NCBI GenBank assembly: GCA_018646105.1
Contig: JABGVJ010000044.1
Location: 1-37,441 of the forward strand
Direction of reading: 5' to 3'
DNA: 37,441 nt
DNA from: a bacterium
GTDB taxonomy: Bacteria > Margulisbacteria > Marinamargulisbacteria > JABGVJ01
This document shows, piece after piece, positions 20,279-32,100 of the stretch (position 1 is its first letter; the number at the start of each line of letters is the position of its first letter). A program made the translations under genes and the position numbers. The notes under the pieces are model-generated. The model worked only from the letters and a program-made list of their open reading frames with translations. It was not told where the DNA came from and ran no database searches.

Positions 20279-20424
20279 TTCATCGTAAAAGATAATTGCA
20301 CTTTTTTATTGGTAAAATCAAAAATATAATTCTCTTGTTTCAATATCAAGTTATTTTCTAATTCTGGAAATTCCTTTTCTAAATTTTGAAGTAGGCTTAT
20401 TTTTTTAGTTGTTTTCTTAATCAT
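20275..20424 (-). CDS. Small protein of 49 residues, unknown function
   Basis: The frame begins MIKKTTKKISLLQNLEKEF and ends KKVQLSFTMN. A strong AAAGGAG is spaced about 10 nt before the ATG, better than expected by chance, and a divergent promoter candidate exists at 20491-20520. The protein is Lys/Asn/Glu-rich with no membrane segment or Cys. It ends tail to tail with the membrane protein gene, overlapping 4 nt. No family is recognised; I regard it as a likely but unproven gene. Confidence 0.5.
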   Translation of the reverse strand: MIKKTTKKISLLQNLEKEFPELENNLILKQENYIFDFTNKKVQLSFTMN

Positions 20425-20490
20425 TTTTTTCTTTCTCCTTTGTAGAGCCCCCCTACTTCTCTATACTTTATATTCCCCAAACCCAACCTT

Positions 20491-20520
20491 CTTATACATC
20501 GATTTTTTGTGTTGCTTCAA
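20491..20520 (-). promoter_or_regulatory. Possible promoter of the 49-residue gene
   Basis: On the minus strand: TTGAAG, an 18-nt spacer and TATAAG. Its -35 lies in the left arm of the inverted repeat at 20516-20545, whose right arm contains the groES -35. Confidence 0.35.
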
Positions 20521-20545
20521 TATACCAGCACCGTGGCATATTGAA
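20516..20545. repeat. Inverted repeat between divergent promoters
   Basis: TTCAATAT (20516-20523) and ATATTGAA (20538-20545) are perfect complements. They enclose a further CCA/TGG pair around GCACCG. Each arm carries most of the -35 of one divergent promoter, so a protein bound here would affect both. It has no T run on either strand and is not a terminator. Confidence 0.5.
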
Positions 20546-20569
20546 AAAAAAGCCAAGATCTAATACAAT
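20541..20569 (+). promoter_or_regulatory. groESL promoter
   Basis: TTGAAA, a 17-nt spacer and TACAAT, ending 3 nt before the CIRCE element, so transcription starts inside the operator. This is the usual arrangement for HrcA control. Confidence 0.75.
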
Positions 20570-20572
20570 ACA

Positions 20573-20599
20573 TTAGCACTCTCCATAAGAGACTGCTAA
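20573..20599 (+). promoter_or_regulatory. CIRCE operator (HrcA site)
   Basis: TTAGCACTC, 9 nt, GACTGCTAA. It differs from the consensus TTAGCACTC-N9-GAGTGCTAA at one base in the right arm. CIRCE binds the HrcA repressor, so groESL should be induced by heat; hrcA itself is not in this window. Confidence 0.9.
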
Positions 20600-20638
20600 T
20601 TTTCAAAATAATATAATATGAAAGGAGGAAATTTTAAT

Positions 20639-20923
20639 ATGAATTACAAACCATTAGCAGATAGGGTTATTCTAAAACCAGAAGCTGCTGAACAAACTAC
20701 AAAATCAGGAATCGTACTACCAGATACAGCTCAAGAAAAACCACAAGTAGGGAAAATAGTAGCTGTGGGACCTGGTCGCGTCACTGATGAAGGTAAAACT
20801 ATTCCTATGAGCGTCAAAGCAAATGACTTAGTTTTATATTCTAAATATAGTGGCACAGAAATCAAATTTAATGGTCAAGATTATCTTGTTCTTAAAGAAT
20901 CAGATATACTTGCCAAACAATAA
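20639..20923 (+). CDS. groS: Co-chaperonin GroES
   Basis: GroES caps the GroEL folding chamber. From the ATG at 20639 the protein has 94 residues, the normal length, with [38 protein letters not shown] and [11 protein letters not shown]. The upstream ATG at 20618 would add seven residues encoded by the AAAGGAGG ribosome site itself, so it is rejected. Expression is set by the CIRCE promoter. GroEL follows 21 nt later. Confidence 0.97.
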   Translation: MNYKPLADRVILKPEAAEQTTKSGIVLPDTAQEKPQVGKIVAVGPGRVTDEGKTIPMSVKANDLVLYSKYSGTEIKFNGQDYLVLKESDILAKQ

Positions 20924-20944
20924 ACAAAGGAGGTATTAAAATCA

Positions 20945-22603
20945 ATGACAGGAAAACAAATTAAATATACAGATGAAGCATGGCACTCTCTAGTAGCCGG
21001 TATTGATAAGGTTGCAGATGCTGTTGCTCATACACTAGGACCTAAAGGCCGTAACGCTGTCCTAGATAAAAAATGGGGATCTCCTACGATTACTAACGAC
21101 GGAGTTACCATTGCTAAAGAAATCGAACTTTCTGATCCTTTTGAAAATATGGGAGCTCAACTTTTAAAAGAAATAGCCTCTAAAACTAATGACGTAGCAG
21201 GGGACGGAACTACTACCGCTACTATCCTAGGCCGTGCTTTTTTTAAAGAAGGCTTAAAAAACGTCGTAGCCGGAGCTAATCCTATGGGATTAAAACATGG
21301 TATTGAAAAAGCTATCAAAACCATTGTATCCGAGCTCAAAAAAAATAGTAAACCCATAGAAACCAAGGAAGCTATTTCTCAAGTTGCCTCAATTTCTGCA
21401 AATAATGATGAAACTATTGGTGCTTTAATAGCTGAAGCCATGGACAAAGTAGGAAAAGATGGCGTTATTACAGTTGAAGAATCCAAAGGTATTGAAACAG
21501 AACTAGAAATAGTAGAAGGTATGCAGTTTGACAAAGGTTATGCCTCTCCTTATATGGTTACGGACAAAGACAGAATGGAAGCTTCTCTAGACGACCCTTA
21601 TATCCTTATTACAGACAAAAAAATATCTGCAATTAAGGATTTACTACCCATCCTAGAAAAAGTCGTGCAAACCGGCAAAGGGCTTGTTATCATCGCAGAA
21701 GAGCTTGAAGGGGAAGCACTAGCCACTATTGTGGTAAACAAACTCAGAGGAACCGTAAACTGCATCGCAGTTAAAGCTCCTGGTTTTGGCGACCGCAGAA
21801 AAGCTATGCTAAAAGATATTGCTGTTCTTACCGGCGGACAAGTTATTTCTGAGGAAATTGGGTTAAGCCTAGAAACCGCTGAAATGGAACAACTTGGTCG
21901 AGCTGCTAAAATAAAAGCAGACAAAGAAAACACCACTATTGTTCAAGGCAAAGGTGATTCTAATAAAATTAAAGAACGTATTTCTGAAATCAGAAAAGAA
22001 ATCGAACTTTCAGATTCTGACTATGATAAAGAAAAACTTCAAGAAAGATTAGCCAAACTTTCTGGTGGTGTTGCCATCATCAAAGTTGGAGCGGCAACTG
22101 AAACTGAGCTCAAAGAGAAAAAGCATAGAGTAGAAGATGCTCTTTCAGCTACCAGAGCAGCTGTTGAGGAAGGTATTGTTCCTGGCGGCGGCACTGCTCT
22201 TTTAAATCTAAGACCTATTCTTGAAAGCGCTATCACTAAAGCTCACGGAGACGAAAAAGTAGGAATGACCATTGTCTTAAAAAGTTTAGACATTCCACTT
22301 AAACAAATCGTTTCTAATTGTGGTTTAGAAGCGTCAGTTATAGCTGAAAAAGTTAGAAATGAAAAAGCTGGTATGGGATTTAATGCTAGAACTTCTGAAA
22401 TTGTTAATATGGTTCAAGCTGGTATTGTTGACCCTGTCAAAGTTACCAGATCAGCCATTCAAAACGCAGCTTCTATAGCTAGCTTACTTCTTACTACAGA
22501 TGTTCTTATTGCCGATGACCCAAATGAAAAAGAAGATGCTCCTGCAATGCCTGCCGGCGCACCTGGTATGGGTGGCATGGGCGGTATGGGTGGAATGTAC
22601 TAA
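20945..22603 (+). CDS. groL: Chaperonin GroEL
   Basis: GroEL is the 60-kDa ATP-driven folding chamber. The 552-residue protein has [24 protein letters not shown], the nucleotide-binding GDGTTTAT with D87, the apical-domain block and [11 protein letters not shown]. It ends with the flexible [13 protein letters not shown] tail. A GGAGGT site precedes the ATG. The N-terminus [21 protein letters not shown] is divergent, but the core is standard. It is followed by the GC-rich palindromic block. Confidence 0.98.
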   Translation: MTGKQIKYTDEAWHSLVAGIDKVADAVAHTLGPKGRNAVLDKKWGSPTITNDGVTIAKEIELSDPFENMGAQLLKEIASKTNDVAGDGTTTATILGRAFFKEGLKNVVAGANPMGLKHGIEKAIKTIVSELKKNSKPIETKEAISQVASISANNDETIGALIAEAMDKVGKDGVITVEESKGIETELEIVEGMQFDKGYASPYMVTDKDRMEASLDDPYILITDKKISAIKDLLPILEKVVQTGKGLVIIAEELEGEALATIVVNKLRGTVNCIAVKAPGFGDRRKAMLKDIAVLTGGQVISEEIGLSLETAEMEQLGRAAKIKADKENTTIVQGKGDSNKIKERISEIRKEIELSDSDYDKEKLQERLAKLSGGVAIIKVGAATETELKEKKHRVEDALSATRAAVEEGIVPGGGTALLNLRPILESAITKAHGDEKVGMTIVLKSLDIPLKQIVSNCGLEASVIAEKVRNEKAGMGFNARTSEIVNMVQAGIVDPVKVTRSAIQNAASIASLLLTTDVLIADDPNEKEDAPAMPAGAPGMGGMGGMGGMY

Positions 22604-22690
22604 CACTCCCCTCACCCCCGAGTGTATAAGGCACTCACCCCGGCCGCTTCGGCGGCCACCCCTCTCCCATTCTTACGAACGGGAGAGGGG
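22604..22690. repeat. GC-rich palindromic block, possible mobile extragenic repeat
   Basis: About 85 nt of GC-rich sequence in an AT-rich genome. It contains CACTC/GAGTG (22604-22624), GGCCGC-TTCG-GCGGCC (22642-22657) and a perfect 10-bp stem CCCCTCTCCC/GGGAGAGGGG (22659-22690) with a nested TTC/GAA. From memory, CTCACCCC...CTCTCCC...GGGAGAGGGG blocks recur between genes in many unrelated bacteria, like REP-type repeats. Composition and stacked palindromes suggest an acquired repeat unit rather than ordinary 3' sequence. Confidence 0.5.
22659..22690 (+). terminator. Hairpin downstream of groEL
   Basis: The last stem of the palindromic block (10 bp, plus a nested TTC/GAA) is followed after about 12 nt by TTTAATTTTTTAATC. 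The U-tract is too distant for a textbook terminator, but the stem could end or stabilise groESL mRNA. It lies between convergent transcripts. Confidence 0.4.
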
Positions 22691-22707
22691 GAAATAAATT
22701 TAATTTT

Positions 22708-24174
22708 TTAATCTTTATATTCTTCCATTGCGACAATCATATTTTCTTCTTCTTCCGAACAATTTATTTTTAATTTATTGATTATACTAAGTAATTTTTT
22801 TATATCAATAATACAATTAAGATCCTTTATATTGCTTTGATAAAATTCTTTATCTGAAGAGAATACTCTTTTTAAAAATTTTGAAGCTACTTCTGGTTTT
22901 TCTTTAAATAATTTTTCTAAATAATTTTGCGTAACTTCCTTTGAATCATTAGCATCTCTCCAACGATATAAAATACCAAATGGATCGTCCGATATGCTTT
23001 TATTAAATATATTTAAAGGTTGGCCTTCTGTGTCATAAAAAATATTTTCACATCTTTCATTGAATTTTTCTTTTATTTTTTCAACATCCAATGCTACGTC
23101 TCTAAGTTCAATAGGTCTTCTCTCCTTGTTAAAACTCCTAAAAATCAAGTTTGCTAAAAATTCATGGGAGATATTTTCTTCTTTAATTATTTCAATTAGA
23201 TCTTTATTTAGCTGTTCGGTGGCAGACATATTCTTTTCTACATAGACCCATATAGAAAAAGCAGCTTTAGTTTTTTCACTTAAGCCAAAGCCGTCTTCTT
23301 TACTACCAAGCTCTTTTGCGAAAATCCCATAAGCAATTAGTAGTTTTAAGGAAGTTTCTCGATCAACTTCCTTTATGATTTCTCTTATTTTATTATGAAA
23401 TAATGAGATTAAATCATTTCTTTTAAGTTCTTTTCTGTTTTTATTTAATTCTGAGACAATATCAGACTTATCTATAGTTTTGGTTTTTAGTTTATTAATA
23501 AAGTCACTTTTCCCATTTCTCTTTGCTATTTCTGGAAGGTCATCATAGTAAAAAAAATTACAGAAAAATTGATTATCCGTAATTTTCGGTTCATTTTGTG
23601 TTAATCTGTAATGATGATAATTTTCAAGAAAATCATGATGCCTAAAAAAACAAAACTTTAATAATGCCAATTCTTTTGGTGAACAAATTTCTAGTTCCTC
23701 AAGTTCCTTCTTAATAGTTTCAAAACGATTTTCAAAATAATCTTTCTTCTTTTGCATTTTAAATGATTCTGTAAGGCTAAATAAATTTTCTGCGGTAGAG
23801 GGATCAATTAGGGGCTTTCTGTTTTTTGCTATCCAAATATAAAGTTGTGGGTTAATAGTTTGAAGGGCGACTAATCCGATAAAATCAATTATATTCACAC
23901 TTCCTGCTGGGGTATCAAATTTCTTTAAAAAATGTCGGCCAAATTTTTTTATTAATCTTGGAGTATCCAGCAAAGGAATTAATAATTCAGATAAATCTGA
24001 AAATTGTTCATTTATTATTTCTTGCTCTTTATCGGAAAATTTATGGTCTAGTTTTTCTAAAACAACCTCAATTATTTTATCAAAAAAAGAACGCCATTTT
24101 TCTCCCGCTAAAGGCGGGAGATAGACTTCATAATCAATATATTTTTCTAAAGCAGATTCGTTTTTTGTAAACAT
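22708..24174 (-). pseudogene. C-terminal part of a split KAP-family NTPase
   Basis: The first residues (ESALEKYIDYEVYLPPLAGEKW) match the segment that follows Walker B in KAP P-loop NTPases, where a YLEKI(I/V)Q..F.LP motif is usual. LLDTPRLIKKFGRHF corresponds to the later TPR.(I/V)KR..N motif. The rest is alpha-helical, Lys/Glu-rich and not recognised. It has no P-loop. It is in the -1 frame relative to the preceding ORF, whose TGA (24179-24181) lies just before this ATG, with no SD. So it is most likely the second half of one gene broken by an indel. A coupled two-gene form (TTG at 24180) remains possible. Confidence 0.65.
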
Positions 24175-24176
24175 AA

Positions 24177-25292
24177 TCAATCTATAATACTAATTAATTT
24201 AGGTTTTTTATAGGTTAATAATTCTTCTGCTGAAGCAGAAATTATATAAATAAGGCCTTTTATTTTTCCAAAATTATTTAATAATTGAAAAAATAGAAAT
24301 CTGCTACGATCACTACACCTATCAAGGTCATCTACAATTAACAATATTTTTATATCAAGATCAAAAATATACTGTTCAATAATTCTTTTTAAATTTTCAA
24401 GGTCTTTTTCCGGTGAAAAGATTCCCAATACTTTATATATACTTTTCGGCAGATATTTTTCTAGCCCAGATATGCCAAAAAAAATTTCATAATAGCGTTG
24501 CGGTATTTTATTTAAATACGGAAAAAAACCATATTCAGATATCGCGGCTACGATAGTATTAAAAAAGTTTTTAGCTATGTCCTCTTCATTTTTGTATTTA
24601 TAGGGCTCAAAATATTTAATATTAAATTTATTTTTGTTCTTACTTTCTAATATGTTTAATATAGAAGTCTTCCCACTGCCATTTTTTCCATACAAAGCTA
24701 GGACACACCCTTTTTGAAAATTACCATCATTGATATGTTGCTCGAGTTCAGCTAACTCATTCTTAATACCAATACAATCATCTTTTTCTTTAGTTATTAA
24801 AGAGTTATCTAATATAGTCTCTTTTTTATTATTAGCTGAGGTGGATTTTCTTAAAAAACATACCTTATAAAGTATAAATCCCAAAATAATGGATACAACT
24901 AAATAGTCTCCGTTGAAAAATACAAATTTTTGGAAATATTCATAATTTTTTATACTCCACCCTACTAAAGCAATTGGGAAAGCAAAAATGATACCATGCA
25001 GCATATACCAATATTTAAAATTTTTGCGTATATGTTTAAATATTTTTCCATATTTTGGAACTGCTATATAAAATATATTCATAAATAAAACAGACAACAA
25101 CCCAATAATTGGATAAATTGAAGAAAATTTTAATAATTTAAAGTTTGGATAATCAAAAAAAAGAAACCTTACAAAAAAGGACTTTTTAGTGCTAATTACA
25201 TTTTCAAAAAAAGCATCTAGGCCAAAACAGGCAATAAATAATGTGGCTACAAAAATAATAATAAATTCAATAAAAAATAGTCTTTTTGTCAA
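24177..25292 (-). pseudogene. N-terminal part of a split KAP-family P-loop NTPase, membrane-anchored
   Basis: The 371-residue ORF has four membrane segments (about 5-25, 60-78, 98-115, 128-147). A P-loop domain follows with Walker A GKNGSGKTS (202-210) and Walker B ILLIVDDLDRC (316-326); D-D-L-D-R-C is typical of KAP NTPases. It stops soon after IYIISASAEELLT, where KAP proteins continue into the YLEKI segment, which is instead found in the next ORF in the -1 frame. The start is TTG with AGG 8 nt upstream. Membrane KAP proteins are often plasmid- or phage-related; PifA, a KAP member, blocks phage growth. A defence role here is inference. Confidence 0.7.
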
Positions 25293-25308
25293 TTCTTTAC
25301 CTATCTAA

Positions 25309-25710
25309 TTAAATATCCGCGACTTTGATTGATTGTTGCTGAGCTGTAGCTTTAAGCTTTTTATCCATAGTTAATAAAAAAGCATTATTTCTTCTAGCTA
25401 AAATTAAATACATAGCATCATATGCAGAATGCTTAGTTAAGCATGACATAGCAAAGGCTTCCTTATATAAATCTTTTGTTTCCACAAAATTATCTATAAA
25501 CTGAATAACATTTTCTAAAGCTGCTTCGCATAACACAATTGGAACTTGCCTAAAATTATGATAGGTCCATAAAACATTAGTAACTTCGGAAATGAATAAA
25601 TCCGGTGCTATCACCCACTCAGCCTCTGAAATTAAAGCCTCTATCTGCTTAGATTTTTCTCTGTTTAAAGCTAATTCAATGGCTGCGCTACTGTCTAAAA
25701 TTATATTCAT
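25309..25710 (-). CDS. vapC: PIN-domain ribonuclease toxin, VapC-like
   Basis: The 133-residue PIN protein keeps the four acidic metal ligands: D6 (IILDSSAAIELAL), E42 (ISEVTNVLW), D98 (SAYDAMYLILAR) and D116 (TMDKKLK). VapC toxins cleave tRNA or rRNA until neutralised by the partner antitoxin. The ATG lies inside the 3' end of the antitoxin gene (23-nt overlap), the usual coupled arrangement. It is part of the accessory island with the split KAP gene. Confidence 0.9.
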   Translation of the reverse strand: MNIILDSSAAIELALNREKSKQIEALISEAEWVIAPDLFISEVTNVLWTYHNFRQVPIVLCEAALENVIQFIDNFVETKDLYKEAFAMSCLTKHSAYDAMYLILARRNNAFLLTMDKKLKATAQQQSIKVADI

Positions 25711-25957
25711 CCCTTTGCCTATCCTCTCTGATAATCTTTACGGGATCATCAAAATCATATTGCTCTAGTTTTTTATAGTCATTTGCCATTCTATCTAAAA
25801 CTTTTTTTCTTCTATCACGAGGAGCTAAATCAAAATGCAACCCCTTAGACAAAATCATTAAAGTTTCTTGAGCAATACTACGATGCTCTTTTTTTGCTTC
25901 TGTTACTAATTTTCTATATAAACCTTCCGGCACTTCTCTAACTTGTAATGTTTTCAT
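25688..25957 (-). CDS. vapB: Ribbon-helix-helix antitoxin, FitA/VapB-like
   Basis: The N-terminus (TLQVREVPEGLYRKLVTEAKKEHRSIAQETLMIL) matches the Arc/FitA-type ribbon-helix-helix, which dimerises and binds operator DNA. The charged C-terminus (DDPVKIIREDRQRDEYNF) would wrap the toxin. I prefer the ATG at 25957, with AGGTGA 8 nt upstream; a GTG at 25969 would add four residues. Antitoxins of this class repress their own operon, and two ~30-bp direct repeats lie just upstream. Confidence 0.82.
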   Translation of the reverse strand: MKTLQVREVPEGLYRKLVTEAKKEHRSIAQETLMILSKGLHFDLAPRDRRKKVLDRMANDYKKLEQYDFDDPVKIIREDRQRDEYNFRQ

Positions 25958-25970
25958 TTTAGTCTTCACC

Positions 25971-26031
25971 TATTCTCCCCCAAAATAAATAAATGATCAC
26001 TTATTCCCCCCCAAATAAATAAATTTATCAC
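25971..26031. repeat. Two ~30-bp imperfect direct repeats before vapB
   Basis: Copies at 25971-26000 and 26002-26031 share TATTC, a run of five to seven C, AAATAAATAAAT and ATCAC. On alignment about 27 of 31 columns match. They lie between the vapB start and the promoter candidate at 26055-26083, so they may be the operator of the antitoxin. The C run is striking in this genome. Confidence 0.6.
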
Positions 26032-26054
26032 GAAAACAAATGATTACATTTTAC

Positions 26055-26083
26055 ATAATAATGCATTTTACAACAAAATGCAA
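26055..26083 (-). promoter_or_regulatory. Possible vapBC promoter
   Basis: TTGCAT, a 17-nt spacer and TATTAT on the minus strand. The spacer lies within an inverted repeat. An overlapping alternative is TTGTTG-N17-TAAAAT, about 10 nt further on. Confidence 0.4.
26062..26082 (-). terminator. Weak hairpin after ligA
   Basis: TGCATTTT and AAAATGCA form an 8-bp stem with a 5-nt loop, 4 nt after the ligA stop on the minus strand. It is followed by TTATTATG instead of a T run. Termination would be partial, and the same bases overlap the vapBC promoter candidate. Confidence 0.35.
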
Positions 26084-26085
26084 CT

Positions 26086-28628
<2,543 letters not shown>

Positions 28629-28667
28629 AATTGTATTCTTTCTGTTTTTTTTACCGTCTCTCAAAAT

Positions 28668-28697
28668 ATTCTACTTCAAACCCGCCAATTTTTCCAA
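28668..28697 (-). promoter_or_regulatory. Promoter candidate for the YqeG-like gene and ligA
   Basis: TTGGAA, an 18-nt spacer and TAGAAT on the minus strand. The implied start near 28661 excludes the TTG at 28664 and supports the ATG at 28628. Confidence 0.5.
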
Positions 28698-28734
28698 CAC
28701 AGCATTATCTCGCATTACAAAAATTCCATACATC

Positions 28735-28764
28735 TTTACTACCTTAAATCTCGATCTCTATAAT
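28735..28764 (+). promoter_or_regulatory. Promoter of the 50-residue gene
   Basis: TTTACT, an 18-nt spacer and a perfect TATAAT, about 44 nt before the ATG at 28808. It is divergent from the promoter candidate at 28668-28697. Confidence 0.55.
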
Positions 28765-28807
28765 AGAAGCAAACAGTTCATAGTCATACGAAAGGGGTGA
28801 ACAAAAA

Positions 28808-28960
28808 ATGAAAAAAAGTTTAAAAAACAACTTGCAAAAAATAGAAGGAGTAATATATTTAGAAGGGCTGGTTTTTATAAACCCAAAACTATTTAAAAGC
28901 CATCACCCTATCGTACAAGAAACCTTTGAAAACATTTATAAATTTATTACTAAAAACTAA
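28808..28960 (+). CDS. Small protein of 50 residues with own transcription unit
   Basis: The frame starts MKKSLKNNLQKIEGVIYLEG and ends NIYKFITKN. AAAGGGGTGA, a near-perfect anti-16S match, precedes the ATG at the right distance. A -10/-35 pair lies upstream and a 13-bp terminator starts directly after the stop, so the whole unit is about 235 nt. The protein is basic with a short hydrophobic middle (VIYLEGLVFI) that is too short to be a sure membrane helix. No family is recognised. A regulatory RNA that also encodes a peptide is an alternative. Confidence 0.65.
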   Translation: MKKSLKNNLQKIEGVIYLEGLVFINPKLFKSHHPIVQETFENIYKFITKN

Positions 28961-28961
28961 A

Positions 28962-29005
28962 AATTAAGGCTGTTCGTAAAATAAACAGCCTTAATTGCTT
29001 TTCTC
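28962..29005 (+). terminator. Rho-independent terminator of the 50-residue gene
   Basis: AATTAAGGCTGTT and AACAGCCTTAATT form a perfect 13-bp stem with a 9-nt loop, followed by GCTTTTCTCTCCTT. It begins immediately after the stop codon. The opposite strand also shows a T-rich tail, so it may work in both directions. Confidence 0.8.
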
Positions 29006-29045
29006 TCCTTAAAACTTCCTTCCCTAAAAAAATTCATCTTGAACA

Positions 29046-29074
29046 TTTACAGGACCGCTGCTTTAAACTAAAAT
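29046..29074 (+). promoter_or_regulatory. Promoter candidate for the giant envelope protein
   Basis: TTTACA, a 17-nt spacer and TAAAAT, about 58 nt before the ATG at 29132. An overlapping weaker pair is TTGAAC-N17-TTTAAA. Confidence 0.5.
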
Positions 29075-29131
29075 TTTACTTTAAGTCTATTACATATACA
29101 TCAACCGAAATGAAAAATTATTTACTTAAAT

Positions 29132-32100
29132 ATGAAAAAAATAACAATCATAGTCTTAATTATCTTAGTGATCTTAATTCAAAAAATTTTCCCTAGCACG
29201 CAATATTTGAAAATTATCAAAGCTAATGCCAAAATCCAAGACAAGCCTTCCTTTTTCGCGACCACCATTTACTTGGCCCCCTTAAAATCAATTTTTGAAA
29301 CTACTAACTTTCAGCACGGATTTTATCAAATTCGCCTCACAAAAAACTATTTCGCCTGGGTTCATATGGATAATATTATTTCTTATTCACCCGCAACATC
29401 ACCAATCCCTACTTCTAAAAGCTTGCTTTCCCCTACACCGCTTATTGTAAACAACCAAATCATACAGCTTCCTAAAAACAACTATTACCACAATATCGCC
29501 ATAGATGGTGCTATAGATGGAAAATTTAGTGGTAAAAATTATTGGCCTAAAACTACTAGTTACAATATTTTGGAAGATCCTTTCTACCAAAAAATACCTT
29601 TAACAATCTTACCTGGCGAACTTAAACCAAATCTTCGCTACAATTTGCAATTACAAGGAACCCTAGAAAAAGATTTAGAAATAAATTGGCAACTCGAACA
29701 AGAACCTGATTTTCCAGGAAAATACAATATTCAAATCCAAAAAAATCAAAATAAATTAACTATTGGCGACAATCAAACCACCATCAAAAACAATCAGTTT
29801 ATAGATATCGATAAAGCCATCAATGGAATCAACGTTAAAACCAAAAACCGAGACTGGAATTTAGAACTAGCTTATGGTCGAGAAAAATCTGAGATTAAAC
29901 AATATCAAGGATATGGCACAGGCAGCAACAAAATAAAACTACCTAACGCCCCGCTACTAGAAAATTCCGTAAAAGTTTGGATCAACAACCTTCCTTTACA
30001 AGAAAAAAAAGACTATACCATTGATTACTTTCAAGGAAAAATTAAATTTAACCAAAACGTATCTCAAACTGATTTTATTAATATTATCTATGAATTTACT
30101 AACCCCATTGAAGACTTTGTCCCTTTGCTTTCCCGTAAAAACCTTTTTGCACTACAATATCAAGCCATCAGTCAAAATAAACAAACAGAACAATTTGTTA
30201 AAATCAAAACCTTTGAAACATATCCGGCATCTACTAGTTTTTTTCTCCAATACACCCCGCTTTGCCTAGAATCAGAATCAATATTACTTAATAAAAACTC
30301 CTTAATTAAAAATATTGACTATGTTATTAAACCTAAAACAGGCGAAATTGTCCTGCAAAACCAAAAATTAAACCCTCAAGACACAGTCACCGTAGAATAT
30401 GAATATTATGACTCTGAAATCGTGACCGAAAACATTATTGCAAATGATAGTAAAGGCCCTTTCAACTTAGCTAAAAAACATATAATTTTAAACAGCGCTA
30501 CCCTTTTCGTAGATGATCAATCCTTAACTGAAAATTTGGATTATTACCTAGATTATAAATATGGCAAATTATATCTGCTTCATCCTATAGCTTTTCCCAA
30601 AACCATGGTTCTACACTACAAATCTTTAAAAACTCGAATTTTAATAGAAGAAAAAAAAGAAAGTCCTTTTGATCTAAACCTAACTTATTTAAGTGAACAT
30701 AATCTTCAAAGAGACATTCTCATAGAAATTTCTGATGAAACCCCAACCACGTCCGGCAATAATCTGATTATTACCCAATACAATCCAATCTCCTCCGAAA
30801 CTGAACTCCTCCTCGAAATTGATGGTCAAGAAATCCCTTCTCCTAACTATAGCGTCAACTATTATAAAGGAGAAATAACAGTTTTAAGCCAAACTATTAC
30901 TGAAAACGACTTGAAAATAAACTATACTTATCAAAACAGTTTTTTAACTGAGGCCACTTTCCAAGGAATCGATGGACAGGAAAATGCCGCTTATTACAGC
31001 GGCGTCGATTTTGAGCTCCCTAATACTCCAGTCAAATATCAAGGCGTTTCATACATATATCTTAGTGGTAACCAAAATTTATTTCGCGATAAAATCAGCG
31101 GCGAAAAAAGAATAACCGAAGGAAACGACTATCTTGTAGAATACAATTCAGATGGATCTGGCTTTAAAATAAGATTCTTAAAATATGGCATAGACAATTT
31201 AGATTCGATTTTAAAAAACTACCCTGCCTCCCATACTCAAATAAAAATAAAATACTTATATTCACCTAACCCTTTAACTTACGAGGGGCTTATTATGCAA
31301 AAAATGTATGGTTTAAACCTAAAAACCAGAATTTCAAAACAATGGGAAATTGATACAGATTTCGCAGCTGCCAGTCATAACTTTTCTAAACAGCACGCTC
31401 AAAAAACCGAAACTTTTAATGGATCCGGTCTTTATGCCGAAACCTACCTTTTAGCAGAAACCGGCCTCGTAGAAAATTCGGAATTAGTATTTATTAATAA
31501 TTTTATCCAAACCAAAAATTTAGATTATTATATAAACTACGAAAACGGCACCATAAAATTCTTAAACCTCACTCCATCATCCAGCGACACCATTAAAATA
31601 TCTTATGAATATATAGATAGCAACACCTTAACCTCTGGCCCTAGCAACACCGCTTACGCATATCAAATCAGCAGTAATTTTACAGATAAAAATCTGATGG
31701 TAAATGCCGACTATAAAAATATAGATAAAGAATTTATCCCCATCGGAGCCTTAAATGATGTTAAAGGCAGTAAAATTTACGGAGCAAATCTTAATTACCA
31801 ACTATCATCTCAAGAAAATATTTTCCTTGATTATCACAATACCCAAACTTTTCAGGGTTCTAATTACCAATCAGACCCTGTTTACGAATACAATGACCAA
31901 ATACTTACCGAGACCAATTTAAATTTTTGGGATAATATTTTCAAAACCAATCATCAACTAAACTATTTTAATACGGTTCAAGAATCACTTACCACCGCAA
32001 ATATCAACGATCTTGATCAATTATCACTACAATATCTAGGACAAGTTTCATTCGGCCCTTCCTACTTAGTAACAACCTTAGGTGGTAAAAAATCATTCAC

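Noticed and set aside
20618..20638. Upstream ATG of groES
   Set aside because: The seven added codons are the ribosome site itself; the ATG at 20639 gives the conserved N-terminus.
22500..22697. 65-codon frame overlapping the groEL end and the GC-rich block
   Set aside because: It is an out-of-frame shadow of the groEL tail with Pro/Arg-rich translation of the palindromes.
24190..24240. Programmed -1 frameshift at the A6 run in the KAP junction (minus strand TATAAAAAACC)
   Set aside because: A shift there would meet a TAG in the new frame before reaching the second ORF, and the codon phase does not fit a slippery heptamer.
28629..28664. TTG start of the YqeG-like gene
   Set aside because: It coincides with the predicted transcription start, and the added residues are not part of the family fold.
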